In this document: positions 18,651 to 27,245 of the stretch, piece after piece
Position numbering within the stretch: the first letter of the stretch is position 1
Layout: every line of letters starts with the position of its first letter
Origin: Flavivirga eckloniae
GTDB lineage: Bacteria > Bacteroidota > Bacteroidia > Flavobacteriales > Flavobacteriaceae
Assembly (NCBI RefSeq): GCF_002886045.1
Contig: NZ_CP025791.1
Location: 2,371,001-2,435,000 of the forward strand
Reading direction: 5' to 3'
DNA: 64,000 nucleotides
Translations under genes and position numbers: made by a program
The notes under the pieces: generated by a model
What the model saw: the letters and a program-made list of their open reading frames with translations, nothing else
Told to the model about the DNA's origin: nothing
The model's database searches: none

Positions 18651-19346
18651 GATATAAAACATTAAACCAATTTTTACGGCATTCATATCAACTCTTTTCC
18701 CATTTACAATAACATCGTCCGTAAAGATGGGGTTTAAGGCATAATACACATATACATTCCACGTACTATAACCAGCACTAAACGTTAAGCCATATTGAAG
18801 GTTGTTAAAGTCCTTTATATTGCTATATCCTATTCTTCCTAAATCACCTCTGTACTTGGTTGTATGGGTAAACATATAACCTATTTTAAAACCCGTGTAA
18901 ATGCGCCAAAAGTTGTAATCGCTAGCTGTAGATGTACGCCACCTAAACTCTAGAGGAACCTCAATTAAATGGCTTGAGAATTTATTCTTGGTAAATGTGC
19001 TGCTACTTTCTAAAACAGTGTATGTAGTATTACCCATGTTATCCTTATCGATAAGCAAGTCCTGATTATAGGAGTTTGCAGAATATCCGACCCCCAAACC
19101 TATAGCAACATTCCTTTTTTTATTAATAGGCATATCCTTAATAAAACCTAAATGAAACCCTAAAGAGAATCCACTTTGAGAAACATTCTCTGGCATTTTT
19201 CCTAATAAATTATAAGTTACTCCTGCATAAAATTGGTCTTCTTTATAAAGTGAATCAACACTTTTATTAACGTCTCGTTCCTGCTCTTGAGCCAGACAGT
19301 TTAAATAACCAATTAAAAAGAATATTATAACGAATAAATGTTTCAT
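18645..19346 (-). CDS. porT: PorT-like outer-membrane beta-barrel protein (type IX secretion)
   Basis: The product is 233 aa from ATG 19346, which gives a clean signal peptide (MKHLFVIIFFLIGYLNCLAQ); a start at 19376 would add ten residues before it. The mature part is an eight-strand-like barrel with SLGFHLGFIKDMPINKKRNV, HLIEVPLEFRWRTS and YTGFKIGYMF, matching the PorT/SprT pattern. PorT/SprT is needed for the type IX secretion system in Flavobacterium and Porphyromonas. The position next to an ExbB/ExbD operon and rpoN is common in Flavobacteriaceae. A general porin-family assignment is the conservative alternative. Confidence 0.75.
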   Translation of the reverse strand: MKHLFVIIFFLIGYLNCLAQEQERDVNKSVDSLYKEDQFYAGVTYNLLGKMPENVSQSGFSLGFHLGFIKDMPINKKRNVAIGLGVGYSANSYNQDLLIDKDNMGNTTYTVLESSSTFTKNKFSSHLIEVPLEFRWRTSTASDYNFWRIYTGFKIGYMFTHTTKYRGDLGRIGYSNIKDFNNLQYGLTFSAGYSTWNVYVYYALNPIFTDDVIVNGKRVDMNAVKIGLMFYIL

Positions 19347-19408
19347 TAATAATAGTATTATGCTACTAACATACAATTATAATTAAAAATTATCTGGGTT
19401 TTAAAAAT

Positions 19409-19440
19409 AAAAGGCGTTTTGATAAATCAAAACGCCTTTT
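19409..19440 (-). terminator. Bidirectional-looking terminator after the ExbBD operon
   Basis: A 14-bp perfect stem (AAAAGGCGTTTTGA at 19409-19422, TCAAAACGCCTTTT at 19427-19440) has a 4-nt loop and A/T runs on both sides. It is 30 bp beyond the last exbD stop. Confidence 0.85.
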
Positions 19441-19469
19441 ATTTATATAAAATTAAGAGTATAGAACTA

Positions 19470-19943
19470 TTATCTTCCTAACACAGTACCTTTTTTAGTC
19501 GTGTAGTTAATTTTAAGTGCATTTACTTTTCTTAATTCCTGCTTTATATCTCCAATTAATCCCATATTAGCATCACTATCTACCTTTAAGGCAGTTGTTA
19601 AAAATGGTATTAATTCTTCTCGCTTAGAAGCTCTTTCTGCAGCAATAAACGCAGCAATTTCATTTACATCTGCGAACTTATCATTAAGTTGTATTTTTGC
19701 CTCTGTTCCATATTGTTTATAGTTATCACTTGGCTTACCTGCATATATATACATCACCAAATCCTTTTTATCTAACTTTTCAACCTGGTCTGCAAATGGC
19801 AAATTATTCTCGATCATTAAGGTATTTTGCCTCATTACTGTGGCTACCATAAAGAAGAATAATAACATAAATACAATATCTGGTAAAGATGCTGTGTTAA
19901 CCGCTGGCATATCGCCGCCTTTTTTCTTTTTAAATTTAGACAT
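19470..19943 (-). CDS. exbD: ExbD/TolR-family biopolymer transport protein
   Basis: The 157-aa inner-membrane protein has one N-terminal TM (about 20-40, LPDIVFMLLFFFMVATV) that carries the Asp near its start, used for proton coupling in ExbD/TolR. A periplasmic domain of about 110 aa follows. It is the last gene of a four-gene operon (ExbB, membrane protein, ExbD, ExbD), 23 bp after its paralogue. Together with ExbB it should energise TonB-dependent transport or a related envelope process. Two different ExbD subunits per operon is the usual Bacteroidota arrangement. Confidence 0.9.
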   Translation of the reverse strand: MSKFKKKKGGDMPAVNTASLPDIVFMLLFFFMVATVMRQNTLMIENNLPFADQVEKLDKKDLVMYIYAGKPSDNYKQYGTEAKIQLNDKFADVNEIAAFIAAERASKREELIPFLTTALKVDSDANMGLIGDIKQELRKVNALKINYTTKKGTVLGR

Positions 19944-19966
19944 ATTTATAAATGTTAAATTTTAAA

Positions 19967-20554
19967 CTATTGTACTTCTGAAAGTTTTTGAGGATAATCC
20001 AATTTAATTTTGTCTATCTTCTCTTTTAACCTTTCCTTATTACCTGGCCAATTTACATCCTTATAGTTTTCCTGCATTTCTGCAAAAGACTTACCGTACA
20101 GCCCTTGAGCCCTGATATTTCTTAATTCGTTATAAGCCGCTACTAATTCATTTTGAACAGCTATATAAGTTTTGTAAGTTGTTTCACGTTCATTCTTTAA
20201 AGATATAATCGCTTTATCTGGATTATCAGAAGATGACTTATCTTTATTTCCTTTACAGTAATCGCATGATCCGTCGCCTCCGTTATCTAAGAATTCAATG
20301 GCTGCTTGCCTTAAATCCTTAACCTCCATTAATTCATCTTCTACTAGCAATTGATCTTTACCATTTAATAATACGGTAAAAATATTTCTTTGCTTGATAA
20401 CTACATCTTCTTCAGACTCTTCCATAGGTGGAAGTTTTCTGTTAATCCCAGAATCTGTTTCAATTGTTGTTGTTACTAAGAAGAATATTAATAGTAAGAA
20501 CGCGATATCGGCCATGGAGCCTGCATTTACTTCTGGTGCTGCTCTTTTTGCCAT
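19967..20554 (-). CDS. exbD: ExbD/TolR-family biopolymer transport protein, larger paralogue
   Basis: The 195-aa product has the N-terminal TM with the coupling Asp (GSMADIAFLLLIFFLVTTTIE, about residues 12-32) and a periplasmic part. That part includes an acidic Ser-rich insert with two Cys (GSCDYCKG, about residues 95-102), absent from the downstream paralogue. This Cys pair could form a disulphide. The start is 4 bp after the stop of the upstream membrane protein. Confidence 0.88.
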   Translation of the reverse strand: MAKRAAPEVNAGSMADIAFLLLIFFLVTTTIETDSGINRKLPPMEESEEDVVIKQRNIFTVLLNGKDQLLVEDELMEVKDLRQAAIEFLDNGGDGSCDYCKGNKDKSSSDNPDKAIISLKNERETTYKTYIAVQNELVAAYNELRNIRAQGLYGKSFAEMQENYKDVNWPGNKERLKEKIDKIKLDYPQKLSEVQ

Positions 20555-20558
20555 AACT

Positions 20559-20990
20559 TTATTTGTTAAATATTTTTTTAGCTCCTGAATATAACATGGA
20601 TGCTATAGCTAAAATAGCTAACACATAGAATGTATATAATCCAGCTCCTACGTACTTAGATGTATCTTCGGTAACATCTAACCCTTTATCTGTAAAAGGT
20701 GTTAAATCTAAATCTGTACCAGACGACATCGAATAAGAAATAACTACAATTAGAACAAACGCTCCAACTGTCATTAATGTCTTTTTAATATTTCCAGCAA
20801 ATAGTCCTTTTATAACAAATAACAGAACCATTACTAATATTAATCCAAGTACGGTATAGGCAATATATAGCATATTTCCGCTCATGGATAGCTGTTGCTC
20901 ATCATCACCTGCTATTATCATTAGCGCAAAAATCGCGCCAATAATAGCAAGAGCGAAAGCTACTATTTTTAAAACTTTATGTAAACCCAT
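20559..20990 (-). CDS. Four-helix membrane protein of the ExbBD operon
   Basis: The product is 143 aa with about four predicted TM segments (8-28, 38-60, 70-90, 112-132) and short loops. There is no recognised family motif. It sits between ExbB (20 bp upstream) and the first ExbD (4 bp downstream), an arrangement typical of flavobacterial ExbBD operons. It probably belongs to the motor complex or its assembly, which is inferred from position. Confidence 0.75.
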   Translation of the reverse strand: MGLHKVLKIVAFALAIIGAIFALMIIAGDDEQQLSMSGNMLYIAYTVLGLILVMVLLFVIKGLFAGNIKKTLMTVGAFVLIVVISYSMSSGTDLDLTPFTDKGLDVTEDTSKYVGAGLYTFYVLAILAIASMLYSGAKKIFNK

Positions 20991-21010
20991 AATTTTTTAT
21001 ATTTAAATTA

Positions 21011-21793
21011 TTACTTCTTATTTCTAATCAATAGATCCATTAACGTAATAGAAGCATCTTCCATATCGTTAACAATACTATCAATTTTAGCAATAATGTA
21101 ATTGTAAAAAATCTGAAGTATAATAGCTACTATCAAACCGAATACAGTTGTTAAAAGTGCTACTTTAATACCACCGGCAACAAGAGATGGTTGCATATCT
21201 CCGGCAGCTTCAATTTTATCGAATGCTTGAATCATACCAATTACCGTACCCATGAAACCAAGCATTGGTGCCAAAGCGATAAATAATGAAATCCAAGATA
21301 CATTTTTTTCTAATTGTCCCATTTGAACTCCCCCATAAGCTACAACAGCTTTTTCGGCAGCTTCTATACCTTCGTCTGTTCTATCTAAACCTTGGTAGTA
21401 AATAGATGCGATAGGTCCTTTTGTATTTCTACAAACTTCTTTTGCTGCTTCAACTCCACCTGAAGATAAAGCATCCTCTACATTTTGTGTTAATTTTTTT
21501 GTGTTGGTAGTTGAAAGGTTTAAAAAGATAATTCTTTCTATAGCAATAGCTAACCCAAGAATTAAACATAATAATACAATTCCCATAAAGCCAGCACCAC
21601 CTTCTATAAAACGTTTTTTCAATTCTTGATGAAACCCAAGTGTTTCGGCAGGAGCTGCCGCAGCATCTGTTGCCTCTTCTTGAGTTGTATTAATAGCAGT
21701 TACTGCTGTAGTTGAGTTTGCAATTGTAGTTGCATTAGTAGTTCCAAATGCCATCATTCCTGTAATGGCAAGGAGAGAAAATAATCTTTTCAT
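21011..21793 (-). CDS. exbB: MotA/TolQ/ExbB proton channel family protein
   Basis: The 260-aa product starts with a signal-peptide-like segment and an Ala/Thr-rich linker. TM1 is at about 72-92 (GFMGIVLLCLILGLAIAIER). A cytoplasmic loop follows, then two long C-terminal helices (WISLFIALAPMLGFMGTVIGM at about 168-190 and VALLTTVFGLIVAIILQIF at about 212-230) that form the ExbB/TolQ channel core. It is the first gene of the ExbB-ORF-ExbD-ExbD operon and conducts protons to drive ExbD. The extra N-terminal signal-like segment is common in Bacteroidota homologues. Confidence 0.92.
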   Translation of the reverse strand: MKRLFSLLAITGMMAFGTTNATTIANSTTAVTAINTTQEEATDAAAAPAETLGFHQELKKRFIEGGAGFMGIVLLCLILGLAIAIERIIFLNLSTTNTKKLTQNVEDALSSGGVEAAKEVCRNTKGPIASIYYQGLDRTDEGIEAAEKAVVAYGGVQMGQLEKNVSWISLFIALAPMLGFMGTVIGMIQAFDKIEAAGDMQPSLVAGGIKVALLTTVFGLIVAIILQIFYNYIIAKIDSIVNDMEDASITLMDLLIRNKK

Positions 21794-21867
21794 GTTCTAG
21801 ATCTTAATATATTAGTTAAAGTGTTAAAGATATTAAAAAAAAAGCAATTAAAAATAAAATAAAAAAG

Positions 21868-21955
21868 CAGAGAGAAAGGGATTCGAACCCTCGATACGCT
21901 TTTGACGTATACACACTTTCCAGGCGTGCGCCTTCGACCACTCGGCCACCTCTCT
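21868..21955 (-). tRNA. tRNA-Ser (anticodon GGA)
   Basis: The 88-nt minus-strand tRNA has acceptor arm AGAGAGG / TCTCTCT with discriminator G, the D-arm TGGCCGAGTGG, and anticodon loop CTGGAAA (GGA, reading UCC/UCU). A long variable arm (TATACGTCAAAAGCGTATC), typical of serine tRNAs, and TTCGAAT in the T loop are also present. CCA is not encoded. Confidence 0.95.
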
Positions 21956-22035
21956 GTATTTTTAACTGCACTTTATTTTATTGGGGGCTCAAATAACAAA
22001 AAAAACTTTGAACGCTAAAATTTTAAGAGTTAATT

Positions 22036-23067
22036 TTAAGATATTTCACCCCGTAAAGCTGTTTCATAGATCGTTTTGACGTTATTTTCTGTAATATTTC
22101 GTCCCAGCACATACATTAGCTTAGTTATAGCCGCTTCGGTTGTAATGTCTTTTCCAGAAATAACTCCTATACTTTTTAACTCACTACTGGTTTCATAATG
22201 CCCCATCATAACGCTTCCTCCCGAACACTGTGTAATATTTATAATATGTATCCCTTTTTCAATATGCTCCTTTAACATGTCAATAAACCATCTTTCAGTG
22301 CTACAATTTCCGGCACCGTAGGTTTCAATAATAACAGCTTTTAAATTCGGGGTATTAAAAATGCTCTGCAATACACTTTTAGTGATACCTGGGAAGAGTT
22401 TTATTAGTGCAACATTATTATCTAAATTCTTATAGACTTTTAGAGGTTTATCTAAATCAGGCTTAAACAAATATTCTTTATTAACTTTTAAATGAACGCC
22501 AGACTCGGCTAAATCTGGATAGTTTAAAGATGCAAAAGCTTCAAAGTGTTCTGCGTTTATTTTTGTGGTTCTATTGGCTCTATATAATTTGTATTCAAAA
22601 TATAGACATACCTCCTTAATTACTGGTTTTCCATTATGTTGTAACGAGGCTACCTGAATGGATGTAATTAAGTTTTCCTTTGCATCTGTTCTTAAATCGC
22701 CTATTGGTAATTGAGATCCTGTAAATATGACTGGTTTTGCCAAGTTCTCCAACATAAAACTTAATGCAGATGATGTATAACTCATGGTATCGCTTCCGTG
22801 TAAAACCACGAAACCATCAAACGCTTCATATTTAGCCTCTATTATTTCTGCAATTTGAACCCAGTATTTCGGATTCATATTACTTGAATCTATAGGTTCT
22901 TTAAACGATACCGTATCTATATGACATTCTAAAAGCTGTAATTCCGGAATTTTTTCTAAAAGTGTTTTAAAATCAAACGCCTTAAGCGACCCCGTTTTAG
23001 GATCTTTAACCATACCTATGGTTCCTCCAGTATATATTAGTAATATTTTTGGCTTTATATCGCTCAT
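22036..23067 (-). CDS. ansA: Type I (cytoplasmic) L-asparaginase
   Basis: The product is 343 aa with no signal peptide. It has the N-terminal Thr motif LLIYTGGTIGM (about residues 9-19) and the second active-site motif VLHGSDTMSYTSSAL (about residues 88-102). It hydrolyses asparagine to aspartate and ammonia. The length and lack of export signal fit AnsA rather than periplasmic AnsB. It is 3 bp downstream of the tatD gene, so the pair forms an operon. Confidence 0.92.
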   Translation of the reverse strand: MSDIKPKILLIYTGGTIGMVKDPKTGSLKAFDFKTLLEKIPELQLLECHIDTVSFKEPIDSSNMNPKYWVQIAEIIEAKYEAFDGFVVLHGSDTMSYTSSALSFMLENLAKPVIFTGSQLPIGDLRTDAKENLITSIQVASLQHNGKPVIKEVCLYFEYKLYRANRTTKINAEHFEAFASLNYPDLAESGVHLKVNKEYLFKPDLDKPLKVYKNLDNNVALIKLFPGITKSVLQSIFNTPNLKAVIIETYGAGNCSTERWFIDMLKEHIEKGIHIINITQCSGGSVMMGHYETSSELKSIGVISGKDITTEAAITKLMYVLGRNITENNVKTIYETALRGEIS

Positions 23068-23070
23068 GGT

Positions 23071-23838
23071 TTAAATTTTAAAAACGTCCTTAGAATTCTG
23101 AGTGGTAATTGCCGCTATGTCTTCCAAAGATACACCATATATATGTCCTAACTTTTCCAACACTTGTTTTATATAGGCACTTTCGTTTCGTTTCCCTCTA
23201 TATGGAACTGGAGCTAAATAAGGTGCATCTGTTTCTAAGACAATATGTTTAAGCGGTATTTGATTTAAAAAAGTATCAATCTTCCCATTCTTAAAAGTAG
23301 CCACACCGCCTATACCAAGTTTCATGTTATAAGAAATGGCTTGATGTGCTTGTTCCAAGGTTCCAGTAAAACAATGAAAAATACCGAACAGATCATCGCT
23401 CTTTTCTGTTTCTAAAACTTCAAATATTTCGTCAAAAGCATCCCTACAATGAATTACTATTGGCAACTTATATTGCTTGGCAAGCCTAATTTGATGTTTG
23501 AATGCTTCTTGCTGAATTCCTAATGTGGATTTATCCCAATACAAATCAATTCCTATTTCGCCTACAGCATAAAAATGTCGCTTTGCGAGCATATGTTCCA
23601 CGTGTTTAAGCTCTTCTTTATAGTTCTCTTTAACATGGGTAGGATGCAACCCCATCATTAAAAACATATTATCGGGGTAATCCTTTTCAAGTTGAAGCAT
23701 GGCTTCGGTATACTCGGAATCTATAGCTGGAATAAAAAACCTAGAAACGCCCTGCTCTATAGCACGATCGATCATCTCATTTCTATCGTCATCAAAAGCT
23801 TCACTATACAAGTGGGTATGTGTGTCAGTAATAATCAT
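23071..23838 (-). CDS. tatD: TatD-family metal-dependent hydrolase (DNase)
   Basis: The 255-aa TIM-barrel amidohydrolase has the metal-binding motifs in order: DTHTHLYSEAFDDDR (about 5-19), GLHPTHV (about 63), GEIGIDLYWDKS (about 92), IHCRDAFDE (about 129), HCFTG (about 155) and ETDAPYLAP (about 203). TatD proteins are Mg-dependent 3'-5' exonucleases that act on DNA and RNA. The gene is cotranscribed with ansA and preceded by the terminator of the sigma-factor operon. Confidence 0.93.
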   Translation of the reverse strand: MIITDTHTHLYSEAFDDDRNEMIDRAIEQGVSRFFIPAIDSEYTEAMLQLEKDYPDNMFLMMGLHPTHVKENYKEELKHVEHMLAKRHFYAVGEIGIDLYWDKSTLGIQQEAFKHQIRLAKQYKLPIVIHCRDAFDEIFEVLETEKSDDLFGIFHCFTGTLEQAHQAISYNMKLGIGGVATFKNGKIDTFLNQIPLKHIVLETDAPYLAPVPYRGKRNESAYIKQVLEKLGHIYGVSLEDIAAITTQNSKDVFKI

Positions 23839-23852
23839 TTGGTAAAAATAAA

Positions 23853-23878
23853 AAAGTCACCAATAAGTTGATGACTTT
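23853..23878 (-). terminator. Terminator of the ECF sigma operon
   Basis: A 7-bp stem (AAAGTCA at 23853-23859, TGACTTT at 23872-23878) is followed on the minus strand by a TTTTTTATTTTT run. It separates the sigma-factor operon from tatD-ansA. Confidence 0.6.
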
Positions 23879-23983
23879 CTTCGAGCTTATTTATACTGTT
23901 ATACATTTTGTACTTAAATCACACATAGTATAGCAACCGATAGTTTAATAGAGGTATTTATCTTCAACAAAAACAACTTACCA

Positions 23984-24030
23984 AATACTGATCACTAAAA
24001 ACTGATTACTGATCACTGAACACTGAACAC
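23984..24030. repeat. Degenerate ACTGATCACTGAACACTGA short tandem repeat
   Basis: Units of 6-8 bp (CTGATCA, CTGATTA, CTGAACA) follow each other for about 47 bp just before the stop side of the 24033 gene. No spacers or dyads suggest a CRISPR or a site. This looks like a simple-sequence tract. Confidence 0.6.
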
Positions 24031-24032
24031 TC

Positions 24033-24767
24033 CTACTCTAGTTTATCAATTAACTTCAGAGCCTGCTCATAATCTTCAGCATCTTCTGGTATTCCTTTTA
24101 AAATTTCAGAACAAGCTTTGTATTCTTTTTGTTTTAATTTACTCAATGCTAAGTACCATATAGCTTTGTATTTATAAACTGAATCTCCATTACCTATATT
24201 TTGTAGAGTATTATCGGCAATTTCAAAATTGTCTAATTCCATGTTTGCTATACCTTTATATAACAACAATTCCAAACTATCATTTCCGCCTTCCAATAAA
24301 CTTGTAAAAGCTTTTTCTGCTGTTTCAAAATCTCTATTATTAAAAGCATCTTCGGCTGTCTTTAAAAGCTCTTCCTGACCCCCTCTAACGGTTAAACTAA
24401 TAGTTTCATAATTATTATAATCACTAAAAGACGGATTAGAAAAATTGTTGAAGGTAAAAATCCCCATTAACAACATAACACTTGCTGCTACAGCATATTG
24501 CCACGGTTTAAAGCGGACTACTTTTTTGGCTGGTTCTTGTTTTTCAAAATAAGTATTGGAAATAGTTTTTAGGTTATTTTGAAATGTCGTTGAGGCTGCT
24601 TCATTTTCATATTTATGTTCTAAAAAAGAAGACAACTCTTTATAGGTATTGAATGCCTGATTGAATTCTGCTTCATTTTCTAATCTAGATTCAAAAGCGG
24701 TGACTTCGTCTTGAGATAACTCTTTAGACAAATAGGATTCGAATAATATGTAATCTTGATCGTTCAT
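24033..24767 (-). CDS. Membrane partner of the ECF sigma factor (anti-sigma-like with periplasmic TPR)
   Basis: The 244-aa product has an N-terminal cytoplasmic region of about 85 aa (LFESYLSKELSQDEVTAFES), like the start of flavobacterial anti-sigma-type proteins. One TM follows (about 89-107, YAVAASVMLLMGIFTF), then a periplasmic TPR-like region (AFNNRDFETAEKAFTSLLEGG and later repeats). No zinc-binding HxxxCxxC is visible. It starts 5 bp after the ECF sigma gene, so cotranscription and a regulatory link to that sigma are likely but inferred. Confidence 0.75.
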   Translation of the reverse strand: MNDQDYILFESYLSKELSQDEVTAFESRLENEAEFNQAFNTYKELSSFLEHKYENEAASTTFQNNLKTISNTYFEKQEPAKKVVRFKPWQYAVAASVMLLMGIFTFNNFSNPSFSDYNNYETISLTVRGGQEELLKTAEDAFNNRDFETAEKAFTSLLEGGNDSLELLLYKGIANMELDNFEIADNTLQNIGNGDSVYKYKAIWYLALSKLKQKEYKACSEILKGIPEDAEDYEQALKLIDKLE

Positions 24768-24772
24768 GGCTA

Positions 24773-25354
24773 TTAATTATTAAGTTGGTTAAACTTTGGT
24801 GACTCCCGAACCAGTTCTGTTAACTTACCAATACATAAAGATTTCTTTTTTCTTGCATAAGCATAGGTTACACCTAAACTTTTTGCTACTTCCTCCATAG
24901 ATTTTATTTTAAAAGTAGCTGTTAACAAATCTTTACAAGCGGTTCCAAGTTTTTGAAACATTTCTGTAAATAATGCTTGTTTTTCGCCAAATACAGATGT
25001 TTCAAAAGCCAGTTCTTGAGCCTCGTCACCTTTAGATAAAATGTCCTCATTAATTGTTACCTCCTTTTTAGAAGTTTTTTTTAATTCGTTTAACCACTTC
25101 CGTTTACACAGTAGAAAGAAATAGGCATCGAACGGGCAAGTAAGCTGCAACTTATTTTCGCTTGCCTGATTATAAATGGTTATTAAAGTATCCTGTATTA
25201 CATCTTGAGCTTTATCGCTATCGCCACTATTTTGCTTTATATAATTAATCACTTTAGGTGCGAACTTATCATATATAGCCTGTATTATAAACGAATTGTT
25301 TTTTAGTAATCCTTCAATATATTTCTGGTCTTCGTGTATTTTTTTTTCACTCAT
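24773..25354 (-). CDS. ECF-type RNA polymerase sigma factor
   Basis: The 193-aa product has a sigma region 2 (about residues 28-95; FAPKVINYIKQNSGDSDKAQDVIQDT) and a region 4 helix-turn-helix (about 140-185; MEEVAKSLGVTYAYARKKKSLC). It is the first gene of a two-gene operon with the membrane protein at 24033. Three secreted or lipoprotein genes begin 260 bp away on the other strand and share the GGGTAAC motif, making them the obvious candidate targets. Confidence 0.88.
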   Translation of the reverse strand: MSEKKIHEDQKYIEGLLKNNSFIIQAIYDKFAPKVINYIKQNSGDSDKAQDVIQDTLITIYNQASENKLQLTCPFDAYFFLLCKRKWLNELKKTSKKEVTINEDILSKGDEAQELAFETSVFGEKQALFTEMFQKLGTACKDLLTATFKIKSMEEVAKSLGVTYAYARKKKSLCIGKLTELVRESPKFNQLNN

Positions 25355-25526
25355 TACCCCTTGTATTTGCTACTAAAATAAAGAATTTCTTTAAACCAGC
25401 TAGTCTCGAAGTAAAGCATGGGAAATTACTCGAGCAAACTCAGTGAATACAAGGGCTAAGCAATTACCAAGGAAATTCAAAGTAAAACTCCAAAAGATAC
25501 TTTTTAAGTAAAATCTTAAGCGAAAA

Positions 25527-25557
25527 GGGTAACATTTTTTTAATGGTCTTGATATAA
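25527..25557 (+). promoter_or_regulatory. GGGTAAC-type candidate ECF promoter, copy 1
   Basis: GGGTAAC (25527-25533) is followed 13 nt later by TCTTGATATAA (25547-25557), about 60 bp before the start codon at 25617. It has the same arrangement as at 26130, 27432 and 31981. Confidence 0.4.
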
Positions 25558-25616
25558 GGGTGTAACAGTAAAAATACTGGACAAAAATTTTAATTAATCC
25601 ATAAAATTTAGAAATC

Positions 25617-26111
25617 ATGAAAAATGCAAAGCAATTTCACAAACACCTCATCAATATTAATAACGTATGTAAAAAATCCCTTTTGGTTATTGGTACTGTA
25701 GTATTATCGATTTTAAACACGCATGCCACAACCTTAGTATCGAACTTTAATACAACAACTATTCATGCAGACATTACAAATGAAAGTTTAATTAAGGTTT
25801 ACGATTGGAACGTAGAAACCAATAAAGGATCTTATTCTGGAACATCTCCCTCTGTTGAAGACGCAAAGCGAATGATTCTTTTAACAAGCTCTGGAGAAAT
25901 AGTAAAAGCATCAAAAATTGAAAGCTATTTTGTTTTAAAAACTGAAGCAAAAAACAACTCTAAAAGAAATTATTTCTGGGAAGTTAAAACTGTAAGCGGA
26001 TATGCAAAAGGCTATTCTTCATCTAAAACTTACGCATACAAAATGATGCAATTAGTTGCCTCGGGAGATGCTATTGTATCTAGAAAAATAATCAGTCAAC
26101 CTCAACAATAA
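25617..26111 (+). CDS. Secreted protein with an internal duplication
   Basis: The 164-aa product has an N-terminal hydrophobic signal at about residues 20-38. The mature part contains two related units of about 42 aa: YDWNVETNKGSYSGTSPSV...GEIVKASKIES and YFWEVKTVSGYAKGYSSSK...GDAIVSRKIIS. The N-terminus (KQFHKHLININNVCK) resembles that of the lipoprotein at 27494 (RQFHEFLNTINNVSK). I recognise no family. Position, promoter motif and shared leader suggest it is coregulated with the two following lipoproteins, possibly by the adjacent ECF sigma. Confidence 0.7.
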   Translation: MKNAKQFHKHLININNVCKKSLLVIGTVVLSILNTHATTLVSNFNTTTIHADITNESLIKVYDWNVETNKGSYSGTSPSVEDAKRMILLTSSGEIVKASKIESYFVLKTEAKNNSKRNYFWEVKTVSGYAKGYSSSKTYAYKMMQLVASGDAIVSRKIISQPQQ

Positions 26112-26129
26112 AAAATAATTACCAAAACG

Positions 26130-26160
26130 GGGTAACAAAATAGTTGCCCTGTTTATATAA
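26130..26160 (+). promoter_or_regulatory. GGGTAAC-type candidate ECF promoter, copy 2
   Basis: GGGTAAC (26130-26136), a 12-nt spacer, then CTGTTTATATAA (26149-26160) lie 33 bp before the start at 26193. The block is almost identical to copy 3 at 27432-27463. Confidence 0.5.
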
Positions 26161-26192
26161 CCTCGAAAAACAATTTATAAATCAAATTAATC

Positions 26193-27194
26193 ATGAAAAA
26201 GACAACACAATTTTGCAACAATTTAAAATCTATTTTAGGAGCACTTTTAATGGTAGCTTTAATAACAACCAGCTGTTCTAAAAATGGTGACGACGATGGT
26301 GATATTTTAATCCGTCCAACGGCTGAAGACTTTAAAAGTTTAAAAGATGCTGCCTTAGAGAACTTAACTCAAACATTTCAATTTAACACCGATGACGGCT
26401 ATGTAACCCTTACTTCTGAAAAAGGTGTACAAATTAGCATTAGCAGTTCTTGTTTAACATTAAACGGGGACGCTGTAACGGGTACTGTAGACGTTGAATT
26501 TGTTGAGCTTTTCGACAAGGGAAACATGCTTACAGCAAACAAACCAACTATGGGAACTATGCCTAATGGTGATAAAGCATTGCTTATTTCTGGAGGGGAA
26601 TTCTTTGTGAACGCTACACAAAATGGAGCTGCTTTAGAAACCAACTGCGGATTTCAAATGCAAATTCCTGCAGATTTAACAGGAGGAGTAGATAATGATA
26701 TGATCTTATGGGAAGGTAAAATTGATGAAGACGGAAATTTAGTATGGGACGAAGTAGAAGCTGATGAGCCACAGGGAGAAGGTCGTGTATTTGGTGAAGG
26801 CAATCAATACTATGGTTTTTTCCAATCGTTTGGATGGTCTAACGTAGATCGTTTTTACAGCGACCCACGTCCTAAAACTACTATTCAAGTAGCTGTACCA
26901 GAAGGATACGACAATACGAATAGTTCTGTTTACATCTCTTACGATGGAGAAGATTCTGGGTTAGCCCATTTAGATACTTATGATAGTGAAACAGGGTTAT
27001 TTAGTGAGCATTATGGACTAATTCCTATTGGGTTAGAATGCCATATTATTTTTGCTACTGAAGACGGTGACAACTGGAAATACGCTATTAAGCCTGTAAC
27101 TATTGCCGAAAATGATGTTATAACGTTTACAGAAGATGAAACATCAATTGCTACTGAAGCGCAATTAACAACTATCATTAATGGCTTACCTTAA
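26193..27194 (+). CDS. Secreted lipoprotein, paralogue 1 of a tandem pair
   Basis: The 333-aa product has an SPII signal (hydrophobic segment then TTSCSK, Cys at about 28). An acidic linker and the segment DILIRPTAEDFKSLKDAALENL follow, then a beta-rich body (SEKGVQISISSSCLTLNGDAVTG; GFFQSFGWSNVDRFYSDPRP; YISYDGEDSGLAHLDTYD). The body resembles surface lipoproteins of flavobacteria whose function is unknown. It shares about four-fifths of its residues with the gene at 27494, including an almost identical last 130 aa. It has its own GGGTAAC-type upstream motif, so the duplication included the promoter. Confidence 0.8.
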   Translation: MKKTTQFCNNLKSILGALLMVALITTSCSKNGDDDGDILIRPTAEDFKSLKDAALENLTQTFQFNTDDGYVTLTSEKGVQISISSSCLTLNGDAVTGTVDVEFVELFDKGNMLTANKPTMGTMPNGDKALLISGGEFFVNATQNGAALETNCGFQMQIPADLTGGVDNDMILWEGKIDEDGNLVWDEVEADEPQGEGRVFGEGNQYYGFFQSFGWSNVDRFYSDPRPKTTIQVAVPEGYDNTNSSVYISYDGEDSGLAHLDTYDSETGLFSEHYGLIPIGLECHIIFATEDGDNWKYAIKPVTIAENDVITFTEDETSIATEAQLTTIINGLP

Positions 27195-27245
27195 AATTTT
27201 AATAACCTGTTTATAGTGTTGATTTATTGTTAACCTACTTGTTAG

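Noticed and set aside
21831-21867. A-rich stretch near the tRNA gene as a terminator
   Set aside because: No stem precedes it; only the poly-A/T tract is seen.
23984-24030. Repeated CTGATCACTGAACA units as a CRISPR or binding-site array
   Set aside because: Units are only 6-8 bp, imperfect and lack spacers; it is a simple-sequence tract.
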